DNA of 49,130 nt from Candidatus Fusicatenibacter merdavium (GTDB lineage: Bacteria; Bacillota; Clostridia; Lachnospirales; Lachnospiraceae). The position numbers and the translations under genes were made by a program. The notes under the pieces were generated by a model that searched no databases, was not told where the DNA came from, and worked only from the letters and a program-made list of their open reading frames with translations. Shown here piece after piece: positions 1-8,832 of the stretch. Location: positions 1 through 49,130 of the forward strand of contig DXEK01000015.1 of the NCBI GenBank assembly GCA_019115005.1, in the 5' to 3' direction. Numbering within the stretch: the first letter of the stretch is position 1; the number at the start of each line of letters is the position of its first letter.

Positions 1-667
1 AAGCGATTCCCTTAAGCGGCAGATAGTAGTTCATCATAGAGAACATACCTTTCTTCATCTCTCCGCCATACCATGTATTAACGATAACCTGCTCGCGGCT
101 TGTGATATTGAACATAACTGCTGTCTCGGAGTTCAGACCCAGTTCTTTATAATTCTCAACTTTTGCCTTGGAAGCGTTGTATACAACAAAGTCTGGCTCG
201 AAGTTTTCCAGCTCTTCTGCTGTCGGTTTGATAAACATGTTTGTTACAAAATGTGCCTGCCAAGCCACTTCAACGATGAAACGGATTGCCATACGGGTAT
301 CTTTGTTAGCGCCGCAGAAAGCATCTACAACGAACAGTCTCTTGTTGGAAAGTTCTTTCAGGGCGATGTCTTTTACAGCATTCCATGCTTCCTGAGTAGC
401 CGGATGGTTATCATTCTTGTACTCATCAGAGGTCCACCATACGGTGTCTTTGGAGTTCTCGTCCACTACGATGAATTTGTCTTTCGGGGAACGTCCTGTG
501 TACTCACCGGTCATAACGTTTACTGCACCCAGTTCGCTGACCTGACCTTTTTCATAACCTTCCAGTTCCGGTTTTGTTTCTTCTTCAAATAAGAGTTCAT
601 AGGAAGGATTGTACACAATCTCTGTGGTTCCTGTGATGCCATACTTGCTTAAATTAATTTCTGCCAT
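1..667 (-). CDS. pckA: Phosphoenolpyruvate carboxykinase (ATP), 5' part only
   Basis: This is the N-terminal 222 residues of ATP-dependent PEP carboxykinase, which interconverts oxaloacetate and PEP in the cytoplasm; the rest lies off the left edge. The ORF track missed it because no stop is inside the window. The reverse strand reads [13 protein letters not shown], then [11 protein letters not shown], and carries the family signature [15 protein letters not shown] followed by VVDAFCGA. The start is the ATG at 667, preceded by AGAGG. A second ATG at 674 is out of frame. It appears monocistronic, with its own promoter about 110 bases upstream. In fermenting gut Firmicutes this enzyme often runs toward oxaloacetate, which is inference here. 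Confidence 0.93.
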   Translation of the reverse strand, partial: MAEINLSKYGITGTTEIVYNPSYELLFEEETKPELEGYEKGQVSELGAVNVMTGEYTGRSPKDKFIVVDENSKDTVWWTSDEYKNDNHPATQEAWNAVKDIALKELSNKRLFVVDAFCGANKDTRMAIRFIVEVAWQAHFVTNMFIKPTAEELENFEPDFVVYNASKAKVENYKELGLNSETAVMFNITSREQVIVNTWYGGEMKKGMFSMMNYYLPLKGIA

Positions 668-774
668 CTCGCATTTAACCTCTTTTCTTTAAAATTAGTA
701 TATAATAAACCCCTGCCTGCGCAAGTTTTATTATACTCGCTGGAAAACGAAGGATTCCGTTAGTCCTACTACTA

Positions 775-802
775 ATTATACATATTAAATGAATTAAATC
801 AA
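775..802 (-). promoter_or_regulatory. Predicted sigma-A promoter of pckA
   Basis: On the minus strand TTGATT (797-802) and TATAAT (775-780) are separated by 16 bases, in an AT-rich stretch upstream of pckA. A second TATAAT-like motif lies nearer the gene around 730-737. The 5' UTR would be about 100 bases. No riboswitch fold was recognised. Confidence 0.6.
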
Positions 803-883
803 TAAAAATCGGCTATTTTTTTGAAAAAATGTTAAATATCTAACTAGGTCGTCCCTTTGCGAACTACTCTCACCGCTTGGCCT

Positions 884-2572
884 TTAAAGCTCTTTCCACA
901 CTCCTGTTGTCTCAAACTGTTCAGCCGAAGCGCGAGCTGCCTGAACAATTTTCCTGTCGTACCCGATCATCTCCAACAATGCAATCGCATTGCGGCTGAT
1001 TGCTCTTCCCTCTTTCAAGAGGTAATTGAACCTGACATCATGTTCTGTGATCTGTTCCTCAAAATGATAGTTGGTATACACACGATCCAGAATATAAGAC
1101 AGCTCGATGTCGTGGGTCGCAGCAAAGCAGATCACGTTGGGTCTCCTCAAATGTGCCAGAAGTTGCGACGACGCGGCGATCCTCTCAATCGTATTGGTTC
1201 CTCTCAGTACCTCATCCACAATGCACAAAACCGGCTCGCCTTTTTCCGCTTCTTCGAGGATCCGCTTCAGAGATTTGATCTCCACAATATAGTAGCTTTC
1301 CCCTCTCTGAAGATCATCATGAAGCGCCATAGAAGTCATCACCTTGCACATACTTGCCCGATAACTGCTGGACAGGCTGGTATGTATCGTCTGAGCAAGG
1401 ATCATATTGATTGCGACATTTTTCAGAAATGTGGATTTTCCGGAAGCATTGGAACCGGTCACCAGGATCCCGCCGTCGGCATAAATACTGTTCGCCACAG
1501 GATTTTCAATCAACGGATGGTACAGATCCTTCACATCCATAAACGCAGCATGTTTTCCGTCAGAGAATTGCGGAACGGTATAGTACGGAAGGTATTCCCG
1601 ATAAGACGCTATCGCAATCATCGCATCCAGGATCCCTAATGTTTCGGTCAGCGTTTCCAGTTCCTTTTGTCTGTTCTGAAGATCTTTCAGGATCGAATAG
1701 AACTGTATGAAATCCAGCACAAAGAATGCATTAATATAGGTATAGATCACGCTCATGATATCTCCCTCTGTTCCCTTGGCATTTACCAAGGTAATGCATT
1801 TCTTCCGGATGCTGTGGAGCTTTTTTTCGTTTTCCCGCAGGCGCATTAAATAATCTTCCAGTTCAGGGATTTTTTCTTTTCCCAGCTTCTCCGACGCGTG
1901 AAGCACACGGATCAGGCACATCAGGCATTTCAAATATGCTTCGATTTTATTCCCTTCCATCGTGTGTATGGAAATATTGATCACAACTGCTGCCACAAGA
2001 AGCGCCACACCCACAGCCGGCTTTACGATCAGGCAGACGATACTCGCCACCGCCAGCAGAAAACATGCAAAATATCGCGCTCTGCTCCGCGCCGGGATCT
2101 CGGAAAGAGCCCCGATATAATCTGAAATGGAAAGTCCGTTGATCTTTCCCACACGGAGAAGTCCATGCTGAACAGTTTCTCTCTCTGCCTGATGATGCCG
2201 GAAAAATTCGATCAGACGCTCTCTTTCGTCCAGATTTTTCGTTTGGAACTCAGGAAGACGAAGGAGCGCATAAAGATATTCTTCTCCGCAGGAAGAACAG
2301 GTATTGTTCAGCAGCATAAATACCCGTTCCATATCGAGGTCATTCCATGTAATATCATCAATCATAAAACGGCCGTTCTGATGAATTTCCGCATAATGAG
2401 AAATACTTTTCAGTTCCTCCGATGTATATTCCTGCTGCGGAACCCTGCCCCATCTTTGACGCAGTTTCACCGTCTGCCGCTTTTTGCTTTGCATACTCTC
2501 GCGCACTGCCAGGGCCACAAAGATCAATACCAGAAGCCCGCAGATCCACGCCCAAATATACTGTTCTTCCAT
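884..2572 (-). CDS. MutS-related membrane-anchored ATPase
   Basis: A 562-residue protein ending in the MutS-type ABC ATPase domain. It has a Walker A GSNASGKSTF, a Walker B ending CIVDEVLRGTNT, and the downstream CFAATHDIELS motif. It lacks the mismatch-binding domains of true MutS and the Smr domain of MutS2. The N-terminus has one membrane segment (about residues 5-23) and a second hydrophobic pair around 170-210, so it is probably an inner-membrane protein of the widespread 'MutS domain V' family of unknown role. The ORF track starts 11 codons earlier; I prefer the ATG at 2572 (MEEQYIWAW), which follows AGGAGGAGGCGAGG. It is probably not a mismatch-repair enzyme, and its function is not established. 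Confidence 0.85.
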   Translation of the reverse strand: MEEQYIWAWICGLLVLIFVALAVRESMQSKKRQTVKLRQRWGRVPQQEYTSEELKSISHYAEIHQNGRFMIDDITWNDLDMERVFMLLNNTCSSCGEEYLYALLRLPEFQTKNLDERERLIEFFRHHQAERETVQHGLLRVGKINGLSISDYIGALSEIPARSRARYFACFLLAVASIVCLIVKPAVGVALLVAAVVINISIHTMEGNKIEAYLKCLMCLIRVLHASEKLGKEKIPELEDYLMRLRENEKKLHSIRKKCITLVNAKGTEGDIMSVIYTYINAFFVLDFIQFYSILKDLQNRQKELETLTETLGILDAMIAIASYREYLPYYTVPQFSDGKHAAFMDVKDLYHPLIENPVANSIYADGGILVTGSNASGKSTFLKNVAINMILAQTIHTSLSSSYRASMCKVMTSMALHDDLQRGESYYIVEIKSLKRILEEAEKGEPVLCIVDEVLRGTNTIERIAASSQLLAHLRRPNVICFAATHDIELSYILDRVYTNYHFEEQITEHDVRFNYLLKEGRAISRNAIALLEMIGYDRKIVQAARASAEQFETTGVWKEL

Positions 2573-2648
2573 CCTCGCCTCCTCCTGACGCATTTCCTGC
2601 GTCAATAATGGTAAGTCTCATTCCCTGAATCTCAGGGGAACTACAGCC

Positions 2649-2677
2649 ATTCTACCATGCATGTTCTGTCAAGGCAA
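2649..2677 (-). promoter_or_regulatory. Predicted promoter of the MutS-like gene
   Basis: The minus strand reads TTGCCT (2672-2677), 17 bases, then TAGAAT (2649-2654). It sits between the sortase stop and the MutS-like start, so this gene is probably transcribed apart from the surface operon. A small hairpin (CCCTGA/TCAGGG) lies just downstream, near 2624-2638. Confidence 0.5.
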
Positions 2678-2725
2678 TTTGTTTTTTTCTTCTTCTGTCA
2701 GGCAACAGTTCAGCCAGATGCACAA

Positions 2726-3544
2726 TTACTCTGTCAGCACTGCACAGTGGACCACCAGGCGATCCTGCTCCATACCGGAATCCGTACAGGTAGAGAGGGT
2801 AAAAATCTGCTGCCGACTGTTCGGCAGATAACCGCAGTCGTAAATGGACGTCTGTACCGTATCCTCCTGCCAGTTTTCATACTGTTCTGTTCCAAACTGA
2901 TAACCGATCGTAAATGCACTTCCCGCAGCATCCGTCTGGAAAACACTATATACAATACATCTGCTGGAGGTTTCCGGGGTATAGACATAGACATAAGGAT
3001 ACTCTTTCCGAAACGATTCTTCGTAATAAGACGAAAGATCTCCAAACATTTTCCCGGATTTCATATTATGGCCATAGAAAAGCACGTGGGCATCGCTCAG
3101 CTTTTCATCCGTTGCGGACGGTACAAAGATAGCGCCCAGCGCATTCTCCCTGTTTTCTGCAGTATGCGTCAGGTAATAGCTGTCATCCGTTCCCCGGCAG
3201 ACCGGATAATCGATCTGCGTGCCGGGTACATAGATCCACCCGACGATCTCAGGATTCACTTCCTGCAGCCCTTCAAAATCGAACTGGCGCAGCAGAGGAT
3301 CCGGACTCCGGCTCTGTTTCGGATCCATTTCAGAATCAGTACTCTCATTTCTTTCTGTCCCGTCGGGTTCTCCGGTCTTTTCCGGATCTTCCTGCTCCAG
3401 ATAATCCTTGAGTAAATGCTCTTTCTCGTCATCCGCCAGCCGGTTCTGAACCCATACCGGAAAACACACGGCTGCTGCCGCAAGGAAACTGACTGTCAGC
3501 GCTGCTGCCCAAACAGCTTTTTTCTCTCCTCTTCGCCGTTTCAT
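2726..3544 (-). CDS. srtB: Class B sortase
   Basis: A 272-residue membrane-anchored transpeptidase that joins sorting-signal proteins to peptidoglycan or to each other outside the cell. It has a basic N-terminus, one transmembrane helix (about residues 10-30), a charged linker, and the sortase fold with catalytic His159 (FYGHNM), Cys253 (TLSTC) and Arg262 (DRLVVHC). The TLSTC box, the extra helices and the spacing fit class B rather than A or C. I start at MKRRRGEKK (3544), behind GGAGG, instead of the ORF-track start 11 codons upstream. It is the last gene of the sipW/TasA-like/SpaA operon, 86 bases after the SpaA-like gene and separated from it by a strong hairpin. The likely substrate is the APKTG-bearing protein two genes upstream. 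Confidence 0.9.
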   Translation of the reverse strand: MKRRRGEKKAVWAAALTVSFLAAAAVCFPVWVQNRLADDEKEHLLKDYLEQEDPEKTGEPDGTERNESTDSEMDPKQSRSPDPLLRQFDFEGLQEVNPEIVGWIYVPGTQIDYPVCRGTDDSYYLTHTAENRENALGAIFVPSATDEKLSDAHVLFYGHNMKSGKMFGDLSSYYEESFRKEYPYVYVYTPETSSRCIVYSVFQTDAAGSAFTIGYQFGTEQYENWQEDTVQTSIYDCGYLPNSRQQIFTLSTCTDSGMEQDRLVVHCAVLTE

Positions 3545-3570
3545 ATTCCGCTCCGCCTCCTTCCTTACAT

Positions 3571-3604
3571 GGAGCAACCGTTCCGTCGGCGGAACGGTTG
3601 CTCC
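3571..3604. repeat. Perfect 15-bp hairpin between adhesin and sortase genes
   Basis: GGAGCAACCGTTCCG, a 4-base loop, then the exact complement. There is no T-run on either side, so it is not a standard terminator. It may instead set the ratio of sortase to adhesin mRNA, by processing or partial stop. Its core (AACCGTTCCG) resembles the dispersed AACAGTTCAG palindrome family of this window. Confidence 0.8.
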
Positions 3605-3630
3605 ATTCAGCTATTAAAATCACTTGGCAG

Positions 3631-6270
3631 TCACGTTACCGGTATCAGATTGACCACCGCATTGTTATGTGAATAATCATCCCACCGGTATTTCATATTT
3701 TCAAAAGTCACTGTAGTTCCGGAAGGCTGCTGCTCCAGATCTGCCGTAACCTGAAAGATTTCCGAAGGCTTCTTCCCCTCTTCCGGTTCCGACAATTTTT
3801 CCACTGTGACATTCTCCGTCCCGGTCACCTGTACCAGTCCATAGCGAAGCACCTCCTGTTCAATGATCTGATAAGCATTGCCCATCGGTATCCGGGATAA
3901 CGTAACAGAAAGTTCCACCATGCCCTCGTCGTCTCTGTGTGCCGTCACATAGTCCTCCGTAAATTCCACCATTCTCTGATACCGATGGTTCACCCCGAAA
4001 AGATCCTCACCTTCCACTGTAAAAAAGAATACAGGCGTTCCATGTGCCCATGTGATTTCGTCTGCGCAGATCTTCTTCACAATCTTCAGATCTGTATATC
4101 TGAGATCTTTCATGACCACCGTCTGTACCCCGGCCTTCTCTTCCAGGGTAAAGACGACCGGCTCTGCCAGCTGATATCCGTTCGGAGCCTGTTCTTCCAC
4201 AAGACGGTAAACCCCCGGGTTCAGCTTTGTGATCAGGTGAGGTTCTCTGCCGGAGATCCAGCTTTCTATTTTGTCATCCGAAGAATTGTACAGTGCCAGT
4301 TTCGCGCCGCTGACCGGTTCTCCTGTAGAGGCGTCTGTCTTTGCAAGACTCAGGCGCAGATAGTCGTTTTCAACCGTCAGCGTCACGGCTGCCTTTCCGT
4401 CCACCGTCCCGTCATTTTGAATTGTAAATTCCCGAATAGTGTCGTCTGTCAGATAACCGTCCAAAGATTTGACTTCCCGGCAGCAATACGTGCCGGGAGC
4501 CATTCCTCTGAGTATGATCTTCCCCTCCTGGTCGGTGATATACTCCTGCGCATCGTCCCCGGATTCTTCCTTGTTCCATACACGAAAGACCACACCCGGA
4601 AGTGCTGTTCCATCGTCCTTACTGACTTTCTGAATAGTGATACTGTTCCGTGTATTTTTAAACGTCACAGACACCTGCCGGTTTCCATCACTGACCACAG
4701 CTTCCTGCTTTTCCCCGTTCAGAACGTATCCCGGCGCCGGAGTGATTTCCTGGATCACATAGGTCCCAAGCTCCAACTCGCCGGAAACTGCACTTCCGTC
4801 TTTGACAGTGAGTGTGTCCACCACAGTTCCGCCTTTGACAATCGTCGTTCCGCCCGCTGTCTGGATATCTTCTTTCGCCGTGATCCGGAAAACGACGCCA
4901 TTGACCGCGTTTCCGGTCTCACTGTCCGTCTTTTTAATGGTAATCTGTCCCTTGACACGGGTGTTTTCTGCCTGATACTTCAAAGTTACCGTTCCCGACT
5001 CGGTAAGTACAAATTCTTTCTCCCATGTTCCAGTATATCCCGACGGACTATATCTCTCTTTTATTTTGAACCTTCCCTGATTATCCGATGAATATACCAG
5101 ACCGAACAATCGATAGTCTTTTTCCGCACTGTCCCACTGAAGATCCCCGACACTGTTCCACCCGCTTCCGGTCCACTCATAACAGGTAAAAGCCGCGCCT
5201 TCCAGCGCTTCCTTTGTCTGACTGTCCAGTTTTTCAACAATGACATTCCCTTTTTTGCTGAAGGTCACCACCGCCTCGGAGGTGTACCCAAATTCGGATG
5301 TCACCCAGGCAGTAAAGGTTTCTTCCGACACATGTGTGCCGGAAGCGCCCTTGTAAAACCGGTGGAGATATCCTTTTACCTCATCAGGAAGTCCAGCCCA
5401 CCGGGAGACGTCCCACTTTCTGTAAGGATAATCCGGCGACACAGGATTCGTCACATCCACAAAAAACTGCAGACTGGTCTCACTGCCTTCAAACGTATAA
5501 GTCACCCATCCATCCGGCTGATTCGGCTCTGTACCCGAGCTGTCCGCCCAGATTGTCTCCGTAGAAGCATCATATCCCATCCTGGCAGCCGCTTCTTTGG
5601 TATAGTAGACATCACCGCCGGGACTGAGGATCTTAAATCCCTGATAATAATCCAGATCATTCAATGTATAATGGCCTTTCAGCGAAACAGGCTGTCCCGC
5701 ATCATTATAATAAGAAAATTTCACGGAAAGATTCTGAACACAGATCATATTGATCTGGGGAAGTCTTGTATCTCCGCCCATAGTGATATATGCATTCGCG
5801 TAATCTTCTGACGGAAGATTTGTAAAATTCGTCCAGTCGGTCAGTGTTACACGCATATTGATCGTCTCCCCGGCATATGCACCGACATTTTTCAGATCCA
5901 CATACAGTTTTCCTTTTTTGTCATTTGTGAGCACTGCGCTCTTTGTATTGGTCCATCCTTCCGTGTCTGCGTAAGGATAGTATCTGCTGATATAGTTCAC
6001 ATCTGCCTCTGCATTCCTGCAGTAAATGTTATCCCATTCCCCGGAAAAAATGATTTCCGTCTCATCCGTCACCATAGGAACAAATTTATAATCGCCGTCA
6101 ATCTCATAGCCCATAGCGACCTCATGTCCGTTTTTCATTGCTGATAAGTCCGCATATCCTGCCGCCGCTTCCGCCTGTTTCATGTGGAAAAGCTCCATAA
6201 AAAGAAGAATTCCCACAAAAACCGACAGCCTCAGACTTTTCTTTCTTTTTCGGTTCTTTTGATCCTTCAT
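3631..6270 (-). CDS. Large Cna_B/SpaA-repeat surface protein (BsaC-like)
   Basis: An 879-residue secreted protein with a signal peptide (basic start, hydrophobic core, cut near AEA-AAG at about residue 36). A unique N-terminal region runs to about 335. Four SpaA/Cna_B beta-sandwich domains then begin near residues 340 (VIVEKLDSQT), 440 (ITIKKTDSETG), 543 (ITIQKVSKDDG) and 638 (LSLAKTDASTG), each closing with a typical E-x-x-x-x-GY segment. A C-terminal domain (about 725-879) resembles pilin isopeptide-linkage domains. Such domains often carry Lys-Asn isopeptide bonds. The protein stops at NLIPVT with no membrane anchor or basic tail, and all three frames past the stop were checked and give none. 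The start ATG overlaps the stop of the gene upstream (ATGA), so translation is coupled. Confidence 0.88.
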   Translation of the reverse strand: MKDQKNRKRKKSLRLSVFVGILLFMELFHMKQAEAAAGYADLSAMKNGHEVAMGYEIDGDYKFVPMVTDETEIIFSGEWDNIYCRNAEADVNYISRYYPYADTEGWTNTKSAVLTNDKKGKLYVDLKNVGAYAGETINMRVTLTDWTNFTNLPSEDYANAYITMGGDTRLPQINMICVQNLSVKFSYYNDAGQPVSLKGHYTLNDLDYYQGFKILSPGGDVYYTKEAAARMGYDASTETIWADSSGTEPNQPDGWVTYTFEGSETSLQFFVDVTNPVSPDYPYRKWDVSRWAGLPDEVKGYLHRFYKGASGTHVSEETFTAWVTSEFGYTSEAVVTFSKKGNVIVEKLDSQTKEALEGAAFTCYEWTGSGWNSVGDLQWDSAEKDYRLFGLVYSSDNQGRFKIKERYSPSGYTGTWEKEFVLTESGTVTLKYQAENTRVKGQITIKKTDSETGNAVNGVVFRITAKEDIQTAGGTTIVKGGTVVDTLTVKDGSAVSGELELGTYVIQEITPAPGYVLNGEKQEAVVSDGNRQVSVTFKNTRNSITIQKVSKDDGTALPGVVFRVWNKEESGDDAQEYITDQEGKIILRGMAPGTYCCREVKSLDGYLTDDTIREFTIQNDGTVDGKAAVTLTVENDYLRLSLAKTDASTGEPVSGAKLALYNSSDDKIESWISGREPHLITKLNPGVYRLVEEQAPNGYQLAEPVVFTLEEKAGVQTVVMKDLRYTDLKIVKKICADEITWAHGTPVFFFTVEGEDLFGVNHRYQRMVEFTEDYVTAHRDDEGMVELSVTLSRIPMGNAYQIIEQEVLRYGLVQVTGTENVTVEKLSEPEEGKKPSEIFQVTADLEQQPSGTTVTFENMKYRWDDYSHNNAVVNLIPVT

Positions 6271-7448
6271 GTCGATATCCGCCGCTCCTTTCTCTCAATC
6301 ATCCACGTACTGACTGCAGCCACAGCCGCCAGAAAAAGAGGGACTGCCACATATGGTTCCGTAAGCCCCGTTTTCGGTGCAGACAGTTGGGTGATCGCCG
6401 GGCCGGCATTCTGTTCCGGAGTCATTTCTTCCTGTCCCTGTACGGAAAAGATCCAGTTTACAAAGGTCTCTCGCCGGGCATAAACATTTTTCAGTTCCGC
6501 GGGCAGTTTCAGCGTAAAATGTAAGCTTCCTTCCTCGCCCGGCTGATAAACGCCGAGACTGACAGGCGTTTCGCTCAAAGCTTCGGCTCCCAGGCTTCCG
6601 GAATACAGCAGACTGCCTTCCCGGACGATCTCCAGTTCAAACTGTTCCATCAGGTCTCTCTCCTCATCGGTCAGACCTTCCGGAATTTCTGTGCGGAAGA
6701 AAAATTCCGCCTCTGTCGCTGTCGTATTGCGGACGACCACTGTATCGCTCAAAGAATCTCCGGGCATCGCTGTCCCGAGATTGATAAAAAAATCACCGGG
6801 AACTGTCACGAGATTCCGGGCTGCTCCCTCATAGGAAACCGTCATTCTCTGATACGTTTTTTCCACTTCCGTGACCGATCCATCCTGTTCATGGACACAA
6901 AGTTCGATCTCCTGCTCTCCCCAGGGCTGCTCCGACTGAAAATCCGGCGTAAAATGATCCTCCTGGACTGCTTCCGCCGTGATCGTAAGGCCGAGGGTTT
7001 TGTCGGAGGTCTCCTCCGTCCAATTTGAAGGAATCGTCACACCCTGAAAGATATCTACAGATTCCCCTGTCTCCAGCGGTTCCGGCCAATAATAATACCC
7101 CTCTGCCTGTATCCATTCTTCGGACATTCCGAAGATTTCCTGCGTTTCACAATCCGGCATCTCAGAATGAGAGCTGATCTTTACCCGCAGATAACAGGGT
7201 TCCGCATAATTTGTGACCCTGGGGATTTTGGATATCCTCTGAGAGGGCAATACCTTTCTGCACTCCGAGCCGGTATAAAGGAACTCTTTCCCTTCCTTTT
7301 CTTCATACTCCTGAATCCCGATATTGATGTCCCCAGTCTGGATATGGTTCTGAACAGAAACGGTACTCTGATACAGGGCATACGTACCTCTCACGCCAAA
7401 GGCAAGAACACTGGCGATTCCCAATACAAGCCATTTCCTTCTTTTCAT
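6267..7448 (-). CDS. SipW-dependent TasA/BsaB-like protein with sortase signal
   Basis: A 393-residue surface protein. The N-terminus has the SipW-type leader (GIASVLAFGVRGTYALYQST followed by an INIGI strand), typical of TasA/BsaA matrix proteins. The C-terminus is a complete sorting signal: APKTG near residue 356, a hydrophobic stretch (VAVPLFLAAVAAV), then a basic tail (ERKERR). This is the only clear sortase substrate in the operon, so it may tie the fibre to the wall or act as a polymerisation base. It overlaps both neighbours by ATGA and follows GGGAGG. The motif differs from canonical LPXTG by Ala for Leu. Confidence 0.86.
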   Translation of the reverse strand: MKRRKWLVLGIASVLAFGVRGTYALYQSTVSVQNHIQTGDINIGIQEYEEKEGKEFLYTGSECRKVLPSQRISKIPRVTNYAEPCYLRVKISSHSEMPDCETQEIFGMSEEWIQAEGYYYWPEPLETGESVDIFQGVTIPSNWTEETSDKTLGLTITAEAVQEDHFTPDFQSEQPWGEQEIELCVHEQDGSVTEVEKTYQRMTVSYEGAARNLVTVPGDFFINLGTAMPGDSLSDTVVVRNTTATEAEFFFRTEIPEGLTDEERDLMEQFELEIVREGSLLYSGSLGAEALSETPVSLGVYQPGEEGSLHFTLKLPAELKNVYARRETFVNWIFSVQGQEEMTPEQNAGPAITQLSAPKTGLTEPYVAVPLFLAAVAAVSTWMIERKERRIST

Positions 7449-7984
7449 TTGCCATCACCTCCCAGATAATAATTCCAGGCTTCTTTGTAATCTTTATATG
7501 GCACCGATCCATGCATCGCCTGTATCGATTCTTCATACACAGTAACGGTTACGGTATCTTCTTCTGTCTGCCGGTCCACTTTTACTCCGGTAAAAAATTC
7601 CCCGGTACTGTCACCCGGCTGCACCACATCTCTGTAATAATAATATCCATCCTGTCCGTCCACCCACAGCTCTGTGTTCAGACCTTCCAGCGTAACCGTC
7701 CCTTCGCTCACGATCAGCGCGGCACGAATGTAACAGGGAACCTCTCCTTTGTTTTGAATCCGTACTTTCTTGACCACCGTTTCTCCCGGAGCAACCGGCG
7801 TCGGGGATGGGAACTCTTCCACTGTTTCCGTCTCATTCCATCCGGCAGAAATCTCATTTGTGATCACCGTATGGTCTGTAAGGTAAGCAGTTGTGCCGGC
7901 GATCACGCCTGCAGCAGCCAGAGCACAGAACCCGAGAACTGCTGCCTCTGTTCCGGCCCGCTTTCTTCTGCCAATCCGTTTCAT
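7445..7984 (-). CDS. Short SipW-dependent TasA/BsaA-like matrix protein
   Basis: A 179-residue secreted protein. A basic start and hydrophobic core run into AGTTAYLTDHTVITNEI, the hallmark of SipW-processed TasA/camelysin-type subunits, followed by one beta-rich domain. There is no sorting signal. It ends LGGDGK and its stop overlaps the next start. It lies between the larger TasA-like protein and the anchored one, so it may be a minor fibre subunit or adaptor. The start at 7984 is preceded by AAGGCGGG. The family role (biofilm fibre) is known from Bacillus TasA and Clostridium BsaA; the role here is inferred. Confidence 0.82.
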   Translation of the reverse strand: MKRIGRRKRAGTEAAVLGFCALAAAGVIAGTTAYLTDHTVITNEISAGWNETETVEEFPSPTPVAPGETVVKKVRIQNKGEVPCYIRAALIVSEGTVTLEGLNTELWVDGQDGYYYYRDVVQPGDSTGEFFTGVKVDRQTEEDTVTVTVYEESIQAMHGSVPYKDYKEAWNYYLGGDGK

Positions 7985-8055
7985 TTACATCCCGCCTTTC
8001 CGGCAGACCTGCGCACGATCCGCAGGCCTGCATATTTCTATGGATTTCTCAAAGT

Positions 8056-8832
8056 CTATTCTGTCTCGGACGTCACACTTTCTCTGTCAGAATCGTTCTC
8101 AACAGCCGCATTTTCCAGTTCCTCCGCCTGGCTTTCTTCTGTCTCATCCTGCTCGTCTGACAGCGACAGCGGAGCCGCCGCTTCACCAGCCTGCCCGTCA
8201 TTCTGATTTACATATTTCAGCCATGCGTCCGCCGCCTGTTCGACCACGCTCGATCCCTCCCCGGTATTGAGCGACTGAATCGCATAAAAGTTGACCGGGA
8301 TATCCAGCTGACTCTCCTCCAATTGCCCTTCCACAACATTTGCAAAAGTCACACTCTGAAACAGCGGAGCAGTGGTCTCCTGAGGTGCGAGAATATCATT
8401 GTAACTGTAAATATAAACCATGTTGTCTCCGACCCGTTTCTGATACATCAGGGTCCACTGCTCCGACAGTTCATTCATTGTAAACAACTCTGTTTCTTTT
8501 GCTGCTCCGTCGTTCTGGCGCTTTCCCTGCTCATCCACAGTGATGACTTTCGCCACAGGGATCGATACGTCCATGTAAACGTACGCATCGTTTTTGCCGA
8601 TGTTGGTAATCTGCGGATCTTTCGGAATCACTTCGGTGGGAACGATATCCTCAGTCTTCCCACTGGGATCCGGAGTATACCCGGGCTCTTTCCCTTCGAT
8701 CTCCACCCGGCCCACAGTAAACTGGTTGGTCACCTCATCTTTATCCGTAAGGTACGCAACGGTACCTCCCACTGCCAGGGCCGTACACAGGAGAACTGCT
8801 CCGATCATCACTGTTGTTTTCTTTTTATTCAT
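8056..8832 (-). CDS. TasA/BsaA family SipW-dependent matrix protein
   Basis: A 258-residue protein with a classic SipW leader: MNKKKTTVMIGAVLLCTA..., then GGTVAYLTDKDEVTNQFTVG, probably cut just before YLTD (about residue 27). The mature beta domain contains VYMDVSIPV, a pattern common in BsaA-type proteins, and the chain ends in an acidic Glu/Asp/Ser-rich tail of about 45 residues. It directly follows sipW with an ATGA overlap and a good ribosome site (AAAGGAG), and is the likely main fibre subunit. TasA forms amyloid-like or donor-strand fibres in Bacillus. Whether this one is also cross-linked by the sortase cannot be read from sequence. Confidence 0.86.
   Translation of the reverse strand: MNKKKTTVMIGAVLLCTALAVGGTVAYLTDKDEVTNQFTVGRVEIEGKEPGYTPDPSGKTEDIVPTEVIPKDPQITNIGKNDAYVYMDVSIPVAKVITVDEQGKRQNDGAAKETELFTMNELSEQWTLMYQKRVGDNMVYIYSYNDILAPQETTAPLFQSVTFANVVEGQLEESQLDIPVNFYAIQSLNTGEGSSVVEQAADAWLKYVNQNDGQAGEAAAPLSLSDEQDETEESQAEELENAAVENDSDRESVTSETE

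Noticed and set aside
884-2572. MutS or MutS2 mismatch/recombination protein
   Set aside because: Only the ATPase domain is shared; the mismatch-recognition and Smr domains are absent and membrane helices are present.
3600-3640. Hidden sorting signal in another frame after the Cna_B adhesin
   Set aside because: All three frames stop within a few codons and none encodes a hydrophobic anchor.
3937-5091. 384-codon plus-strand ORF
   Set aside because: It is antisense to the Cna_B adhesin gene and lacks a ribosome site and any domain.
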